A stretch of DNA of 64,000 bases from Hemibagrus wyckioides (GCF_019097595.1 NC_080715.1:1542073-1606072), one strand, 5' to 3'; counted from the stretch's first letter, positions 44,689 through 61,580 are shown. Translations and numbers: made by a program. Notes: generated by a model not told the origin, from the letters alone.

Positions 44689-46533
44689 GTATTCTGTAGT
44701 ATATACTTTTTTTAGCCTCTGATATTTTTTCTAAATGATGGAGATTTGAGGTTAATTGTACAGTGCAGGTTTTGTTGAGCTGTAAATGTAAATTTCATGA
44801 AGAATGCTAACTTTAGAAACCGAAAATGGATGAGTTCCAGGTCACAGCACATGGCTGCTCAGACTGCACAGCTCTGCCAGAACATTAAAAACCAACCATA
44901 TACCAGATCTGTGACCAGAGATAACTAGCCTTCTAAGAGTTAGCCTAGCTTTAGCCTGCATCAAGAGAACCATTCATGAGGAATTTTATGTACAGCTGTA
45001 AGTGACGGGACAGAACATTGCTAAGTAGTGCTCACTACAAAAGAGGTTGGGAGTGATCCGTTTAATGGTAGGAATGATCCATTTAATTATCCGTTTAATA
45101 TCCAGGAGCAGTGAGAGGTCAGATGGCTGTAATGAGCTCGAGGCTGCTTGAACTACAGGTGACCTGGGATCATCTGCCCTTAGCGTGTTGGATTGTGACA
45201 CGTCTGTCCATGGCGATGAAGCATCTGAGTCAGTGGCTGCCCTGCAGCAGAGGAAAGTCCCAAATCTGCTTCATATGACTGAGATAAAACCAGAGAGAAT
45301 GATGCGACTTTGAAATGGACTACAGATGCGGTACAACATCATCACCGTACCATTGACCCACAGCTCAACACAGAGAAACACACATCTACACACTCGAACC
45401 CTTGAACCCTGTTCTGTGCCGAGTGTGAGCACCTTCTCCCTGCAGCCATGTCCCTCTAACTGGACCATTTCACTGCTGTTTCATCTTCTGAGCAAAGGGA
45501 GTGAGGCTGACATCAGAGCAGTGCCAAGATACAAAGGGTCAAAGGTCATACACTGCCTCAGTGTGTGTGTGTGTGTGCACTTTGATCCTGAGCTCTCTGT
45601 TCTCTTCCGTACAATAACTCAAGCTCAATGCTGACAACTTCCCGTAATGAACACCCCACCACACCAGCTAATGGCCTACTAATAACACACACACACTCAC
45701 ACACACTATAGGTTAAAACAGCTATGCTATGACTGATGGAACAGGGTTCTATCCAGGATGTATTCTCACCTAGCACCCAGTTTTCCACATACTGACCTAG
45801 AAAAAGTTAATTTCTGCCTAAAGCTCTAAAAGTTCAATAACATAAAATTCTTAAACTCTTAAACCTGAGGGACATCTCAGTTTGTCCCAGACTGATGAGT
45901 CTCAGGGTCAATAAGGAGGTTTGAATCAGATGATGGTTTGATCAGATGAAGAGTTTTGACCTAGGGCTACAAAAGGATGTTGATGCAGATGTTGGAGGTG
46001 GAAGTACTCGATGATGTTGGGGTTTTGGTGGGATCCAACATTGACCAAACCCTCTCATTCCCAAACCATACTGAAGGCCAAGCTTATAATATCAGAATTC
46101 CACTGCTGTGTCTAATTGTGCTTTATAAATAAAGATAAAGTTAAATTATCAGCTTAATCAGTTAGTAAGCTAATCATCCAGAGGACCAGGCTTCTGAAGG
46201 TCTGTCTGAAGAACTGTATGGACATTGAGTGGTATAGTCCAGGAAAGCAGTGGTGGGTTTCCACCAGTGACAACATGGATCCCAAGCTCAATGATAAGTT
46301 CCATCTCCATCTACATAAAGCTTTAAATTTTTATCTGCAGTGGACCAGTGTGTGGCTACAAGTTTTTATTCCAACAACCTGAATGCCACACCTGATTCCA
46401 CCTGTTTATTCACTTCATCCTATCAGCTGAGGCTCCTTCACAGACTGACCATTCACAGATAGGGTTGATGACCCTGATCTAGATCAGCCTACACATTCAC
46501 TCAGGTCAAAATGGAAATTGTCCAGAATGGCAA
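44689..46533. other. Low-copy sequence; no gene seen
   Basis: One (GT)n tract at 45,560-45,578. Open frames up to about 100 codons overlap on opposite strands and show no recognisable protein features. Confidence 0.5.
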
Positions 46534-46583
46534 GGAGAAGAAGAAGAAGAAGAAAAAGAAGAAGAAGATGATGATGATGATGA
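46534..46583. repeat. (GAA)n(GAT)n microsatellite
   Basis: About 35 bp of GAA/AAG repeats, then five to six GAT repeats. Purine-rich on the + strand. Confidence 0.95.
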
Positions 46584-47430
46584 GAGTAACCTGGTTGATG
46601 TATCACAGGATGTCTCATACATAAGAGTTCCTGGTTGAAGTTATTAGTAGAAAGCCTAATCATTTTCTTGTAACCCAGAAAGCTCATAAACATCACCCTG
46701 ACTTCTGTTTTTATCTTTGGATCATCTGCTGAATCTCCTTCCAGTATATCAGAATGCTGCTCTGACCATACATTAGCTGCCATTGGATGTGTTCCAAAAC
46801 CAGAGATGGTGCTATCCTCATCAGCATGGCTCTTTAAACCATTATCACAGTCTCAGCTCTCCTACAATTAAGCTAGCTAAGCTATAATGAGTGTGGTGTA
46901 TCTTGAATGCTACTGGTTATTGTGAATAGTACACACTGTCATGCTAATAATCAATAAAACAACTGAAAAAGGAGAGTCTTTGATGTGGATGATGATGTGG
47001 GGAACCTGCTCTTCAGGAGCAATACCATGGCACAACCTTCCTAAACCCTAGGAACTGATAAAATACCGTTATTTATTGCTGTCATTAACTCAGAACAGTG
47101 CTAATGATGAGCTGTATCATCGGTCACCTCTTTGAGATCCAGAGTCCACTCACTGATACCAGCGTTTCACCGTCTGGGAATTTGAACAATGTACCTAAGA
47201 GCTGCATGGTTTAGCCGGTCGTCTCAGATAGAGATCAGCTCAGAGGCCTGCTGTTTATTTGCTCGTGTTTGAAGTCTGATGAGGACAAAAACAACACACA
47301 CGTAGAGCTGAAGTCCAATACCTGTGTGTCCAGCTCATGTCCACCTGCCAACAATCAGCTGCACTACATACTGAGATACAACGAGGGATGATCACATCCA
47401 TGAAACCCCTTCAGAACCCTGCAGAGCATG

Positions 47431-47432
<2 letters not shown>
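46584..47432. other. Low-copy sequence; no gene seen
   Basis: No repeats or recognisable coding content. Confidence 0.5.
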
Positions 47433-47487
<55 letters not shown>

Positions 47488-47489
47488 TC
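47433..47489. repeat. (TTTC)n microsatellite, 57 bp
   Basis: About 14 perfect TTTC tetranucleotides, followed by a T-rich flank to about 47,650. Confidence 0.97.
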
Positions 47490-48606
47490 GACATTCTTCC
47501 TTTAATGAATTATTTTACTTTTTTCTATTCTTTTCAAGCTTCTTATGTTTATCTTTGATAGTTTGTTCATTTCTTTTTTTATGTCTTTTCCTTTTTTATC
47601 ATTTCTTTCTTTTTAACTCTTTTTTTTCTATTCTTTTAACTTTCTCTGTGTCTTGTAATGCCTGCCCCTGCGGTCAGAGCTTTACTCCTCAGGTGTTTTT
47701 ATTGATCAGGATCGTGGTTCAGAGTAACTCCTCCCATTATTTGGGGAATGATTTGTCACTGTTTACTGTGTATGTAAACGTTTGAAGTGATAGCGTGGAA
47801 ACGAGGCAGTGTTTAGCGCTAATAGTCTCCCTGCTTTAATGGCAGGAAATGGGCTTCAGATGTCGATCACTTTCGGTCAGCGCTTTCTTGCTTTGTGCCC
47901 AATAAAACCACTTCAAGGAGCATATAGCAGTGAAAAACAAATGGCCCAGCAGTAGCCAACACTGCATTTTTCACATTTCAGACACAATCACACAGGGGTT
48001 TAATCCGGGTGAAAACAGATGGAGGCTTTTTTCCACTCTCGTCAGTCATTTAATGTGCACTTGACATGAATCACGCCATGGAGCCGGAGAGACCGCAGAG
48101 TGGAGCGTCGACCGCTGAAGAGGAAACTAACCAGCTTGGGTTCTTTTGATGGAACCAGTTTGTTTTTATGGGCTTTAGAGACGCAGACATGTTGATGTAA
48201 TTGGCTACAATTGTTTTTGTCACTTTTTGTTCAGTTGAGTTTATTTAGCACACAGATGCTGGTATTGAAATAATTTTCAAATCTCAGTCTTATCACTACA
48301 TAAAGAAGGTGATAGAAAAGAGTTGCAGGATGACCTAAAAGCAGCAGGACCCTCAGATACACAGAGAACAATAAATACCAACCTGCAGGCCAACCATCTC
48401 TGTTCCTACACGTCTTGCTAAACTCCTCTCAGAAGTCCAGAGTACAGACGAACAGGACGGTGGAAATAATTCAGATGTTTCACTGAATTTTTTTGCAAAA
48501 AGAATGTTGTGGTTCTGTGTGAGAGTCACTGAGGCTTTACACATCATCGAAGGAAACGTGAAGAATTCCATCTCGACCGCCAAGAAACCGAATCTGTGTG
48601 GAATAT
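47490..48606. other. Low-copy sequence before array 3; no gene seen
   Basis: T-rich at the left, mixed composition at the right. The long frames that enter this stretch from the right on the minus strand are read-through from array 3 and end at chance stops. Confidence 0.55.
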
Positions 48607-51600
48607 GGAACACAGCACAGGGAATTGGACCACGGCACAGCAAACTGGATCACAACACAGTGAACTGGACAACAACACAGCAAACTGGATGAAAACACAG
48701 CGAACTGAGCCACAACACAGCAAACTGGAAAACAACACAGCAAACTGGATGAGAACACATTGAAATGGACCACAACACAGCGAACTGGACAACAACACAA
48801 CAAATTGGACCACAACACAGTGAACTGGACCACAACACAGCGAACTGGACCACAACACAGCAAACTGGACAAAAACACAACAAATTGGACCACAACACAG
48901 CAAACTGGACCACAACACAGCAAACTGGACCACAACACAGCAAACTGGACAACAACACAGCGAACTGGACCACAACACAGCAAACTGGACAAAAACACAG
49001 CGAACTGGACCACAACACAGTGAACTGGACCACAACACAGAAAACTGGACCACAACACAGTGAACTGGACCACAACACAGGGATCTGGACAAAAACACAA
49101 CAAAATGGACCACAACACAGCAAACTGGTCCACAACACAGCGAACTGGACCACAACACAGTGAACTGGACAACAACACAGTGAACTGGACCACAACACAG
49201 AAAACTGGACCACAACACAGCGAACTGGACCACAACACAAGAAATTGGACCACAACACAGCAAACTGGACTACAACACAGCGAACTGGACAACAACACAG
49301 CGAACTGGACCACAACACAGGGAACTGGACAACAACACAGCAAACTGGACCACAACACAATGAACTGGTCCACAATACAGCGAACTGGACCACAATACAG
49401 TGAACTGGACAACAACACAGCGAACTGGACCACAACACAACAAATTGGACCACAACAAAGCAAACTGGACCACAACACAGTGAACTGGTCCACAACACAG
49501 TGAACTGGACCACAACACAACAAATTGGACAACAACACAGTGAACTGAGCCACAACACAGCAAACTGGACCACAAAACAGTAAACTGGAAAACAACACAG
49601 CATACTGGACGAGAACACATCGAAATGGACCAAAACACAGCGAACTGGACAACAACACAACAAATTGGACAACAACACAGTGAACTGGACCACAACACAA
49701 CAAACTGGACCACAACACAGCAAACTGGCCCACAACACAGCGAACTGGACCAGAAAACAGTGAACTGGACAACAACACAACAAATTGGACCACAACACAG
49801 TGAACTGGACCACAACACAACAAATTGGACCACAACACAGCGAACTGGACAACAACACAGAAAACTGGATCACAACACAGCGAACTGGACCACAACACAG
49901 TGAACTGGACAACAACACAGTGAACTGGACCACAACACAGCGAACTGGACCACAACACAGGGATCTGGACAACAACACATGGAACTGGACAACAACTCAA
50001 AAAATTGGACCACAACACAGCGAATTGGACGAGAACACAGTAAACTGGACCACAACACAGCGAACTGTACCACAACACAGCAAACTGGAATACAACACAG
50101 CGAATTGGACGAGAACACAGTAAACTGGACCACAACACAGTGAACTGGACCACAACACAGCAAACTTGTCCACAACACAGCGAACTGGACCACAACACAG
50201 TGAACTGGACAACAACACAGCGAACTGGACCACAACACAGTGAACTGGACAACAACACATGGAACTGGACAACAACACAACAAATTGGACCACAACACAG
50301 CAAACTGGACCACAACACAGTGAACTGGTCCACAACACAGTGAACTGGACCACAACACAACAAATTGGACAACAACACAGTGAACTGGACGACAACACTG
50401 TGAACTGGACCACAACACAGTGAACTGGACCACAACACAGCAAACTGGACAACAACACAGTGAACTGGACCACAACACAGAAAAATGGACCACAACACAG
50501 CAAACTGGACCACAACACAGCAAACTGGACAACAACACAAGAAATTGGACCACAACACAGCAAACTGGACTACAACACAGTGAACTGGACAACAACACAG
50601 CGAACTGGACCACAACACAGCAAACTGGAATACAACACAGTGAACTGGACCACAACACAGCAAACTGGAATACAACACAGTGAACTGGACCACAACACAG
50701 CGAACTGGACCACAACACAGGGAACTGTACCACAACACAGTGAACTGGACCACAACACAATGAAGTGGTCCACAATACAGCGAACTGGACCACAACACAG
50801 TGAACTGGACAACAACACATGGAACTGGACAACAACACAACAAATTGGACCACAACACAGCAAACTGGACCACAACACAGTGAACTGGTCCACAACACAG
50901 TGAACTGGACCACAACACAACAAATTGGACAACAACACAGTGAACTGGATGACAACACTGTGAACTGGACCACAACACTGTGAACTGGACCACAACACAG
51001 TGAACTGAACAACAACACAGCAAACTGGACTACAACACAGCGAAATGGACCACAACCCAGCAAACTGGACCACAACACAGCAAACTGGACTACAACACAG
51101 CGAACTGGTCCACAACACAGCGAACTGGACCACAACACAGTGAACTGGACAACAACACAACAAATTGGACAACAACACAGTGAACTGGACCACAACACAA
51201 CAAACTGGACCACAACACAGCAAACTGGCCCACAACACAGCGAACTGGACCACAACACAGTGAACTGGACAACAACACATGGAACTGGACAACAACACAA
51301 CAAATTGGACCACAACACAGCAAACTGGACCACAACACAGTGAACTGGTCCACAACACAACAAATTGGACAACAACACAGTGAACTGGACAACAACACAT
51401 GGAACTGGACAACAACACAACAAATTGGACCACAACACAGCAAACTGGACCACAACACAGCGAACTGGACCACAACACAGCGAACTGGACAACAACACAG
51501 AAAACTGGACCACAACACAGCGAACTGGACCACAACACAGCGAACTAGACAACAACACAACAAATTGGACCACAACACAGCAAACTGGAATACAACACAT

Positions 51601-54600
51601 CGAACTGGACCACAACACAGCAAACTGCACTACAACACAGCAAATTACACCACAACACAGCAAACTGGACTACAGTACAGCGAACTGGACTACAACACAG
51701 CGAACTGGACCACAACATAGCGAATTGGACCAAAACACAGTGAACTGGACCACAACACAGCAAACTGGACCACAACACAGCAAACTGGACCACAACACAG
51801 TGAACTGGACCACAACACAGCGAACTGAGCCACAACACAGCAAACTGGACCACAACACAGTGAACTGGACCACAACACAGCAAACTGGAAAACAACACAG
51901 CATACTGGACGAGAACACATCGAAATGGACCAAAACACAGCGAACTGGACAACAACACAACAAATTGGACAACAACACAGTGAACTGGACCACAACACAA
52001 CAAACTGGACCACAACACAGCAAACTGGACTACAACACATTGAACTGGACCACAACACAGCGAACTGGACAACAACACAAAAAATTGGACCACAACACAG
52101 CACACTGGAATACAACACAGCGAACTGGACCACAACACAGCGAACTGGACAACACCACAGTGAACTGGACCACAACACAGCAAACTGGACAACAACACAG
52201 TGAACTGGACCACAACACAGAAAAATGGACCACAACACAGCAAACTGGACCACAACACAGCAAACTGGACAACAACACAAGAAATTGGACCACAACACAG
52301 CAAACTGGACTACAACACAGTGAACTGGACAACAACACAGCGAACTGGACCACAACACAGCAAACTGGAATACAACACAGTGAACTGGACCACAACACAG
52401 CAAACTGGAATACAACACAGCGGACTGGACCACAACACAGGGAACTGGACCACAATACAGCAAACTGGACCACAACACAATGAAGTGGTCCACAATACAG
52501 CGAACTGGACCACAACACAGTGAACTGGACAACAACACATGGAACTGGACAACAACACAACAAATTGGACCACAACACAGCAAACTGGACCACAACACAG
52601 TGAACTGGTCCACAACACAGTGAACTGGACCACAACACAACAAATTGGACAACAACACAGTGAACTGGACGACAACACTGTGAACTGGACCACAACACAG
52701 TGAACTGGACTACAACACAGCGAACTGGACCACAACACAGCAAACTGGACCACAACACAGCGAACTGGAACACAACACAGCAAACTGGACCACAACACAG
52801 CAAACTGGACTACAACACAGCAAACTGGTCCACAACACAGCAAACTGGACCACAACACAGCGAACTGGACAACAACACAGCAAACTGGACCACAACACAG
52901 CGAACTGGACCACAACACAGCGAACTAGACAACAACACAACAAATTGGACCACAACACAGCAAACTGGAATACAACACATCGAACTGGACCACAACACAG
53001 CAAACTGCACTACAACACAGCAAATTACACCACAACACAGCAAACTGGACTACAGTACAGCGAACTGGACCACAACATAGCGAATTGGACCAAAACATAG
53101 TGAACTGGACCACAACACAGGGAATTGGACCACAACACAGCAAACTGGACCACAACACAATGAAGTGGTCCACAATACAGCGAACTGGACCACAACACAG
53201 TGAACTGGACAACAACACATGGAACTGGACAACAACACAACAAATTGGACCACAACACAGCAAACTGGACCACAACACAGTGAACTGGTCCACAACACAG
53301 TGAACTGGACCACAACACAGCGAACTAGACAACAACACAACAAATTGGACCACAACACAGCAAACTGGAATACAACACATCGAACTGGACCACAACACAG
53401 CAAACTGCACTACAACACAGCAAATTACACCACAACACAGCAAACTGGACTACAGTACAGCGAACTGGACTACAACACAGCGAACTGGACCACAACATAG
53501 CGAATTGGACCAAAACACATTGAACTGGACCACAACACAGTGAACTGGACTACAACACAGCGAACTAGACCACAACACAGCAAACTGGACCACAACACAG
53601 CGACCTGGACCACAACACAGCGAACTGGACCACAACACAGCAAACTGGACCACAACACAGCAAACTGGACTACAACACAGCAAACTGGACCACAACACAG
53701 CGAACTGGACCAAAACACAGCAAACTGGAAAACAACACAAGAAATTGGACCACAACACAGCAAACTGGACTACAACACAGTGAACTGGACAACAACACAG
53801 CGAACTGGACCACAACACAGCAAACTGGAATACAACACAGTGAACTGGACCACAACACAGCAAATTGGACTACAACACAGCGAACTGGACCACAACACAG
53901 CAAACTGGACCACAACACAGTGACCTGGACCACAACACAGCAAACTGGACCACAACACAGCAAACTGGACCACAACACAGCAAACTGGACTACAACACAG
54001 CAAACTGGACCACAACACAGCGAACTGGACCAACACACAGCAAACTGGACAACAACACAAGAAATTGGACCACAGCACAGCAAACTGGCCTACAACACAG
54101 TGAACTGGACAACAACACAGCGAACTGGACCACAACACAGCAAACTGGAATACAACACAGCGAACTGGACAACAACACAGGGAACTGGACCACAACACAG
54201 TGAACTGGACCACAACACAGCAAACTGCACTACAACTCAACAAACTGGAATACAACACAGCGAACTGGACCACAACACAGCGAATTGGACGAGAACACAG
54301 TGAACTGGACCACAACACAGTGAACTGGACCACAACACAGCAAACTGGACAACAACACAGCGAACTGTACCACAACATAGGGATCTGGACAACAACACAA
54401 CAAAATGGACCACAACACAGCAAACTGGTCCACAACACAGCGAACTGGACCACAACACAGTGAACTGGAAAACAACACAACAAATTGGACCACAACACAG
54501 CAAACTGGACCACAACACAGCAAACTGGACAACAACACAAGAAATTGGACCACAACACAGCAAACTGGACTACAACACAGTGAACTGGACAACAACACAG

Positions 54601-55363
54601 CGAACTGGACCACATCACAGCAAACTGGACAACAACACAGCGAACTGTACCACAACATAGGGATCTGGACAACAACACAACAAAATGGACCACAACACAG
54701 CAAACTGGTCCACAACACAGCGAACTGGACCACAACACAGTGAACTGGAAAACAACACAACAAATTGGACCACAACACAGCAAACTGGACCACAACACAG
54801 CAAACTGGACAACAACACAAGAAATTGGACCACAACACAGCAAACTGGACTACAACACAGTGAACTGGACAACAACACAGCGAACTGGACCACAACACAG
54901 CAAACTGGAATACAACACAGTGAACTGAACCACAACACAGGGAACTGGACCACAACACAGCAAACTGGACCACAACACAACGAAGTGGTCCACAATACAG
55001 CGAACTGGACCACAACACAGTGAACTGGACAACAACACATGGAACTGGACAACAACACAACAAATTGGACCACAACACAGCAAACTGGACCACAACACAG
55101 TGAACTGGTCCACAACACAGTGAACTGGACCACAACACAGCGAACTAGACAACAACACAGTGAACTGGTCCACAACACAGTGAACTGGACCACAACAAAA
55201 CAAATTGTACAACACAGTGAACTGGACGATAACACTGTGAACTGGACCACAACACAGTGAACTGGACTACAACACAGCGAACTGGACCACAACACAGCAA
55301 ACTGGACCACAACACAGCGACCTGGACCACAACACAGCGAACTGGACCACAACACAGCAAACT

Positions 55364-58300
55364 GGACCATAACACAGCAAACTGGACTACAATACAGCAA
55401 ACTGGACCACAACACAGCGAAATGGACCAAAACACAGCAAACTGGACAACAACACAAGAAATTGGACCACAACACAGCAAACTGGACTACAACACAGTGA
55501 ACTGGACAACAACACAGCGAACTGGACCACAACACAGCAAACTGGAATACAACACAGCGAACTGGACCACAACACAGGGAACTGGACCACAACACAGTGA
55601 ACTGGACCACAACACAGCAAACTGGACAACAACACAGCGAACTGTACCACAACACAGGGATCTGGACAACAACACAACAAATTGGACCATAACACAGCAA
55701 ACTGGAATAAAACACAGGGAACTAGACGACAACACAGAAAACTGGACCACAACACAGAGAACTGGACCATAACACAGCAAACTGGAATAAAACACAGGGA
55801 ACTAGACGACAACACAGAAAACTGGACCACAACACAGAGAACTGGACCACAACACAACAAACTGGACAACAACACAACAAATTGGACCACAACACAGCGA
55901 ACTGGACCACAACACAGCGAACTGGACAACAACACAACAAATTGGACCACAACACAGCAAACTGGACAACAACACAGCGAACTGGACCACAACACAGCAA
56001 AGTGGACTACAACACAGCGAACTGGACCACAACACAGCAAACTGGACCACAACACAGTGAACTGGACAAGAACACACTGAAATGGACCACAACACAGCGA
56101 ACTGGACCACAATACAGTGAACTGGACCACAACACAGGGAACTAGACGACAACACAGAAAACTGGACCACAACACAGAGAACTGGACCACAACACAACAA
56201 ACTGGACAACAACACAACAAATTGGACCACAACACAGCGAACTGGACAACAACACAGTGAACTGGACCACAACACAGCAAAGTGGACTACAACACAGCGA
56301 ACTGGACCACAACACAGCAAACTGGACCACAACACAGTGAACTGGACAAGAACACACTGAAATGGACCACAACACAGCGAACTGAGCCAAAACACAGCAA
56401 ACTGGACCACAACACAGCAAACTGGACCACAACACAGTGAACTGGACCACAACACAGCGAACTGGACTACAGTACAGCGAACTGGACTACAACACAGTGA
56501 ACTGGACTACAACACAGCGAACTGGACCACAACACAGCGAACTGGACCACAACACAGCGAACTGGACAACACCACAGTGAACTGGACCACAACACAGCAA
56601 ACTGGACAACAACACAGTGAACTGGACCACAACACAGAAAACTGGACCACAACACAGCGAACTGGACCACAACACAGCGAACTGGTCAACAACACAACAA
56701 ATTGGACCGCAACACAGCAAACTGGACTACAGTACAGCGAACTGGACCACAACACAGAGAACTGGACAACAACACAGCAAATTGGACCACAACACAGTAA
56801 ACTGGAATACAACACAGCGAACTGGACAACAACACAATGAATTGGACCACAGCACAGCAAACTGGACCACAACACAGCAAACTGGACCACAACACAGCGA
56901 ACTGGACCACAACACAGCGAACTGGACAACAACACAGAAAACTGGACCACAACACAGTGAACTGGACCACAACACAGCGAACTGGACCACAACACAGCGA
57001 ACTGGACAACAACACAACAAATTGGACCACAACACAGCAAACTGGACCACAACACAGTGACCTAGACCACAACACAGTGAACTGGACAACAACACAACAA
57101 ATTGGACCACAACACAGCAAACTGGACAACAACACAGTGAACTGGACCACAACACAGAAAAATGGACCACAACACAGCGAACTGGACCACAACACAGCGA
57201 ACTGTACCACAACACAGGGATCTGGACAACAACACATGGAACTGGACAACAACTCAAAAAATTGGACCACAACACAGCGAATTGGACGAGAACACAGTAA
57301 ACTGGACCACAACACAGTGAACTGGACCACAACACAGCAAACTTGTCCACAACACAGCGAACTGGACCACAACACAGTGAACTGGACAACAACACAGCGA
57401 ACTGGACCACAACACAGTGAACTGGACAACAACACAGTGAACTGGACAACAACACAGCGAACTGGACCACAACACAGCAAACTGGAATACAACACAGTGA
57501 ACTGGACCACAACACAGCAAACTGGAATACAACACAGCGGACTGGACCACAACACAGGGAACTGGACCACAATACAGCAAACTGGACCACAACACAATGA
57601 AGTGGTCCACAATACAGCGAACTGGACCACAACACAGTGAACTGGACAACAACACATGGAACTGGACAACAACACAACAAATTGGACCACAACACAGCAA
57701 ACTGGACCACAACACAGTGAACTGGTCCACAACACAGTGAACTGGACCACAACACAACAAATTGGACAACAACACAGTGAACTGGACGACAACACTGTGA
57801 ACTGGACCACAACACAGTGAACTGGACTACAACACAGCGAACTGGACCACAACACAGCAAACTGGACTACAACACAGTGAACTGGACAACAACACAGTGA
57901 ACTGGACCACAACACAACAAATTGGACCACAGCACAGCAAACTGGTCCACAACACAGCAAACTGGACCACAACACAGTGAACTGGACCACAACACAGCGA
58001 ATTGTACAACAACACAAAAAATTGGACCACAACACAGCAAACTGGAATACAACACAGCGAACTGGACAAGAACACAGCGAACTGGACCACAACACAGCGA
58101 ACTAGACAACAACACAACAAATTGGACCACAACACAGCAAACTGGAATACAACACATCGAACTGGACCACAACACAGCAAACTGCACTACAACACAGCAA
58201 ATTACACCACAACACAGCAAACTGGACTACAGTACAGCGAACTGGACTACAAAACAGCGAACTGGACCACAACATAGCGAATTGGACCAAAACACATTGA

Positions 58301-59500
58301 ACTGGACCACAACACAGTGAACTGGACTACAACACAGCGAACTAGACCAAAACACAGCAAACTGGACCACAACACAGCGACCTGGACCACAACACAGCGA
58401 ACTGGACCACAACACAGCAAACTGGACCACAACACAGCAAACTGGACTACAACACAGCAAACTGGACCACAACACAGCGAACTGGACCAACACACAGCAA
58501 ACTGGACAACAACACAGTGAACTGGACAACAACACAGTGAACTGGACCACAACACAGCAAACTGGAATACAACACAGAAAACTGGACCACAACACAGAGA
58601 ACTGGACCACAACACAACAAACTGGACAACAACACAACAAATTGGACCACAACACAGCGAACTGGACAACAACACAGTGAACTGGACCACAACACAGCAA
58701 ACTGGACCACAATACAGTGAACTGGACCACAACACACAGAACTGGACCACAACACAGCGAACTGGACCACAACACAGCAAACTGGACGAGAACACACTGA
58801 AATGGACCACAACACAGCAAACTGGAATACAACACAGCGAACTGGACAACAACACAGCGAACTGGACCACAACACAGCAAACTGGAATACAACACAGTGA
58901 ACTGGACCACAACACAGCAAACTGGAATACAACACAGCGAACTGGACCACAACACAGGGAACTGGACCACAACACAGTGAACTGGACCACAACACAGCAA
59001 ACTGCACTACAACTCAACAAACTGGAATACAACACAGCGAACTGGACCACAACACAGCGAATTGGACGAGAACACAGTGAACTGGACAACAACACAGTGA
59101 ACTGGACCACAACACAGCAAACTGGACTACAGTACAGCGAATTGGACCACAACACAGCGAACTGGACAACAACACAACAAAATGGACCACAACACAGCAA
59201 ACTGGTCCACAACACAGCGAACTAGACAACAACACAGTGAACTGGTCCACAACACAGTGAACTGGACCACAACACAGCGAACTAGACAACAACACAGTGA
59301 ACTGGTCCACAACACAGTGAACTGGACCACAACAAAACAAATTGTACAACACAGTGAACTGGACGATAACACTGTGAACTGGACCACAACACAGTGAACT
59401 GGACTACAACACAGCGAACCGGACCACAACACAGCAAACTGGACCACAACACAGCGACCTGGACCACAACACAGCGAACTGGACCACAACACAGCAAACT
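55364..59500 (+). repeat. Higher-order block boundary pair in array 3, spacing 4,137 bp
   Basis: The variant GGACCATAACACAGCAAACT followed by GGACTACAATACAG occurs at 55,364 and again at 59,501. The surrounding about 0.4 kb (55,145-55,720 and 59,282-59,760) matches unit for unit. 4,137 equals 206 full units plus one 17-bp unit, so the duplication carried the short unit with it. Confidence 0.82.
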
Positions 59501-61580
59501 GGACCATAACACAGCAAACTGGACTACAATACAGCAAACTGGACCACAACACAGCGAAATGGACCAAAACACAGCAAACTGGACAACAACACAAGAAATT
59601 GGACCACAACACAGCAAACTGGACTACAACACAGTGAACTGGACAACAACACAGTGAACTGGACCACAACACAGCAAACTGGAATACAACACAGCGAACT
59701 GGACCACAACACAGGGAACTGGACCACAACACAGTGACCTGGACCACAACACAGCAAACTGCACTACAACTCAACAAATTGGACCACAACACAGCGAATT
59801 GGACGAGAACACAGTGAACTGGACCACAACACAGTGAACTGGACCACAACACAGCAAACTGGACAACAACACAGCGAACTGTACCACAACACAGGGATCT
59901 GGACAACAACACAACAAAATGGACCACAACACAGCAAACTGGACTACAACACAGTGAACTGGACAACAACACAGCGAACTGGACCACAACACAGCAAACT
60001 GGAATACAACACAGTGAACTGAACCACAACACAGCAAACTGGAATACAACACAGCGGACTGGACCACAACACAGGGAACTGGACCACAACACAGCAAACT
60101 GGACCACAACACAATGAAGTGGTCCACAATACAGCGAACTGGACCACATCACAGTGAACTGGACAACAACACATGGAACTGGACAACAACACAACAAATT
60201 GGACCACAACACAGCAAACTGGACCACAACACAGTGAACTGGTCCACAACACAGTGAACTGGACCACAACACAACAAATTGGACAACAACACAGTGAACT
60301 GGACGACAACACTGTGAACTGGACCACAACACAGTGAACTGGACTACAACACAGCGAACTGGACCACAACACAGCGAATTGGACAACAACACAAAAAATT
60401 GGACCACAACACAGCAAACTGGAATACAACACAGCGAACTGGACCACAACACAGCAAACTGGAATACAACACAGTGAACTGGACCACAACACAGCGAACT
60501 GGACAACAACACAACAAATTGGACCACAACACAGCAAACTGGAATACAACACATCGAACTGGACCACAACACAGCAAACTGCACTACAACACAACAAATT
60601 GCACCACAACACAGCAAACTGGACTACAGTACAGCGAACTGGACTACAACACAGCGAACTGGACCACAACATAGCGAATTGGACCAAAACACAGTGAACT
60701 GGACCACAACACAGGGAACTGGACCACAACACAGCAAACTGGACCACAACACAATGAAGTGGTCCACAATACAGCGAACTGGACCACAACACAGTGAACT
60801 GGACAACAACACATGGAACTGGACAACAACACAACAAATTGGACCACAACACAGCAAACTGGACCACAACACAGTGAACTGGTCCACAACACAGTGAACT
60901 GGACCACAACACAACAAATTGGACAACAACACAGTGAACTGGACGACAACACTGTGAACTGGACCACAACACAGTGAACTGGACTACAACACAGCGAACT
61001 GGACCACAACACAGCAAACTGGACCACAACACAGCGAACTGGACCACAACACAACAAACTGGACAATAACACAGTGAACTGGAGCACAACACAACAAACT
61101 GCAATACAACACAGCAAATTGGAATACAACACAGCGAACTGGACAACAACACAGCAAATTGGAATACAACACAGCAAACTGGACTACAACACAGCGAACT
61201 GGACCACAACACAGCGAATTGGACCACAACACAGCAAACTGGACTACAACACAGCGAACTGGACAACAACACAACAAATTGGACGACAACACAACAAACT
61301 GGACTATAATACAGTGAACTGGAGCACAACACAGCAATCTGCACTACAACACAGCAAATTGGACCACAACACAGCAAACTGGAATACAACACAGCGAACT
61401 GGACAACAACACAATGAATTGGACCACAACACAGCAAACTGGAATACAACACATCGAAATGGACCACAACACAGCAAACTGCACCACAACACAGCAAACT
61501 GGACTACAACACAGCGAACTGGACTACAACACAGCGAACTGGACCACAACACAGCGAACTGGACCACAACACAGCAAACT
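59501..61580 (+). repeat. Higher-order repeat copy 1 in array 3 (2,080 bp)
   Basis: Starts at the GGACCATAAC marker. The next copy begins at 61,581. Segments such as 59,834-60,022 and 61,914-62,102 match exactly at an offset of 2,080 bp. It includes the ATGGAACTGG-bearing cassette at about 60,173 and again at about 60,813. Confidence 0.85.
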
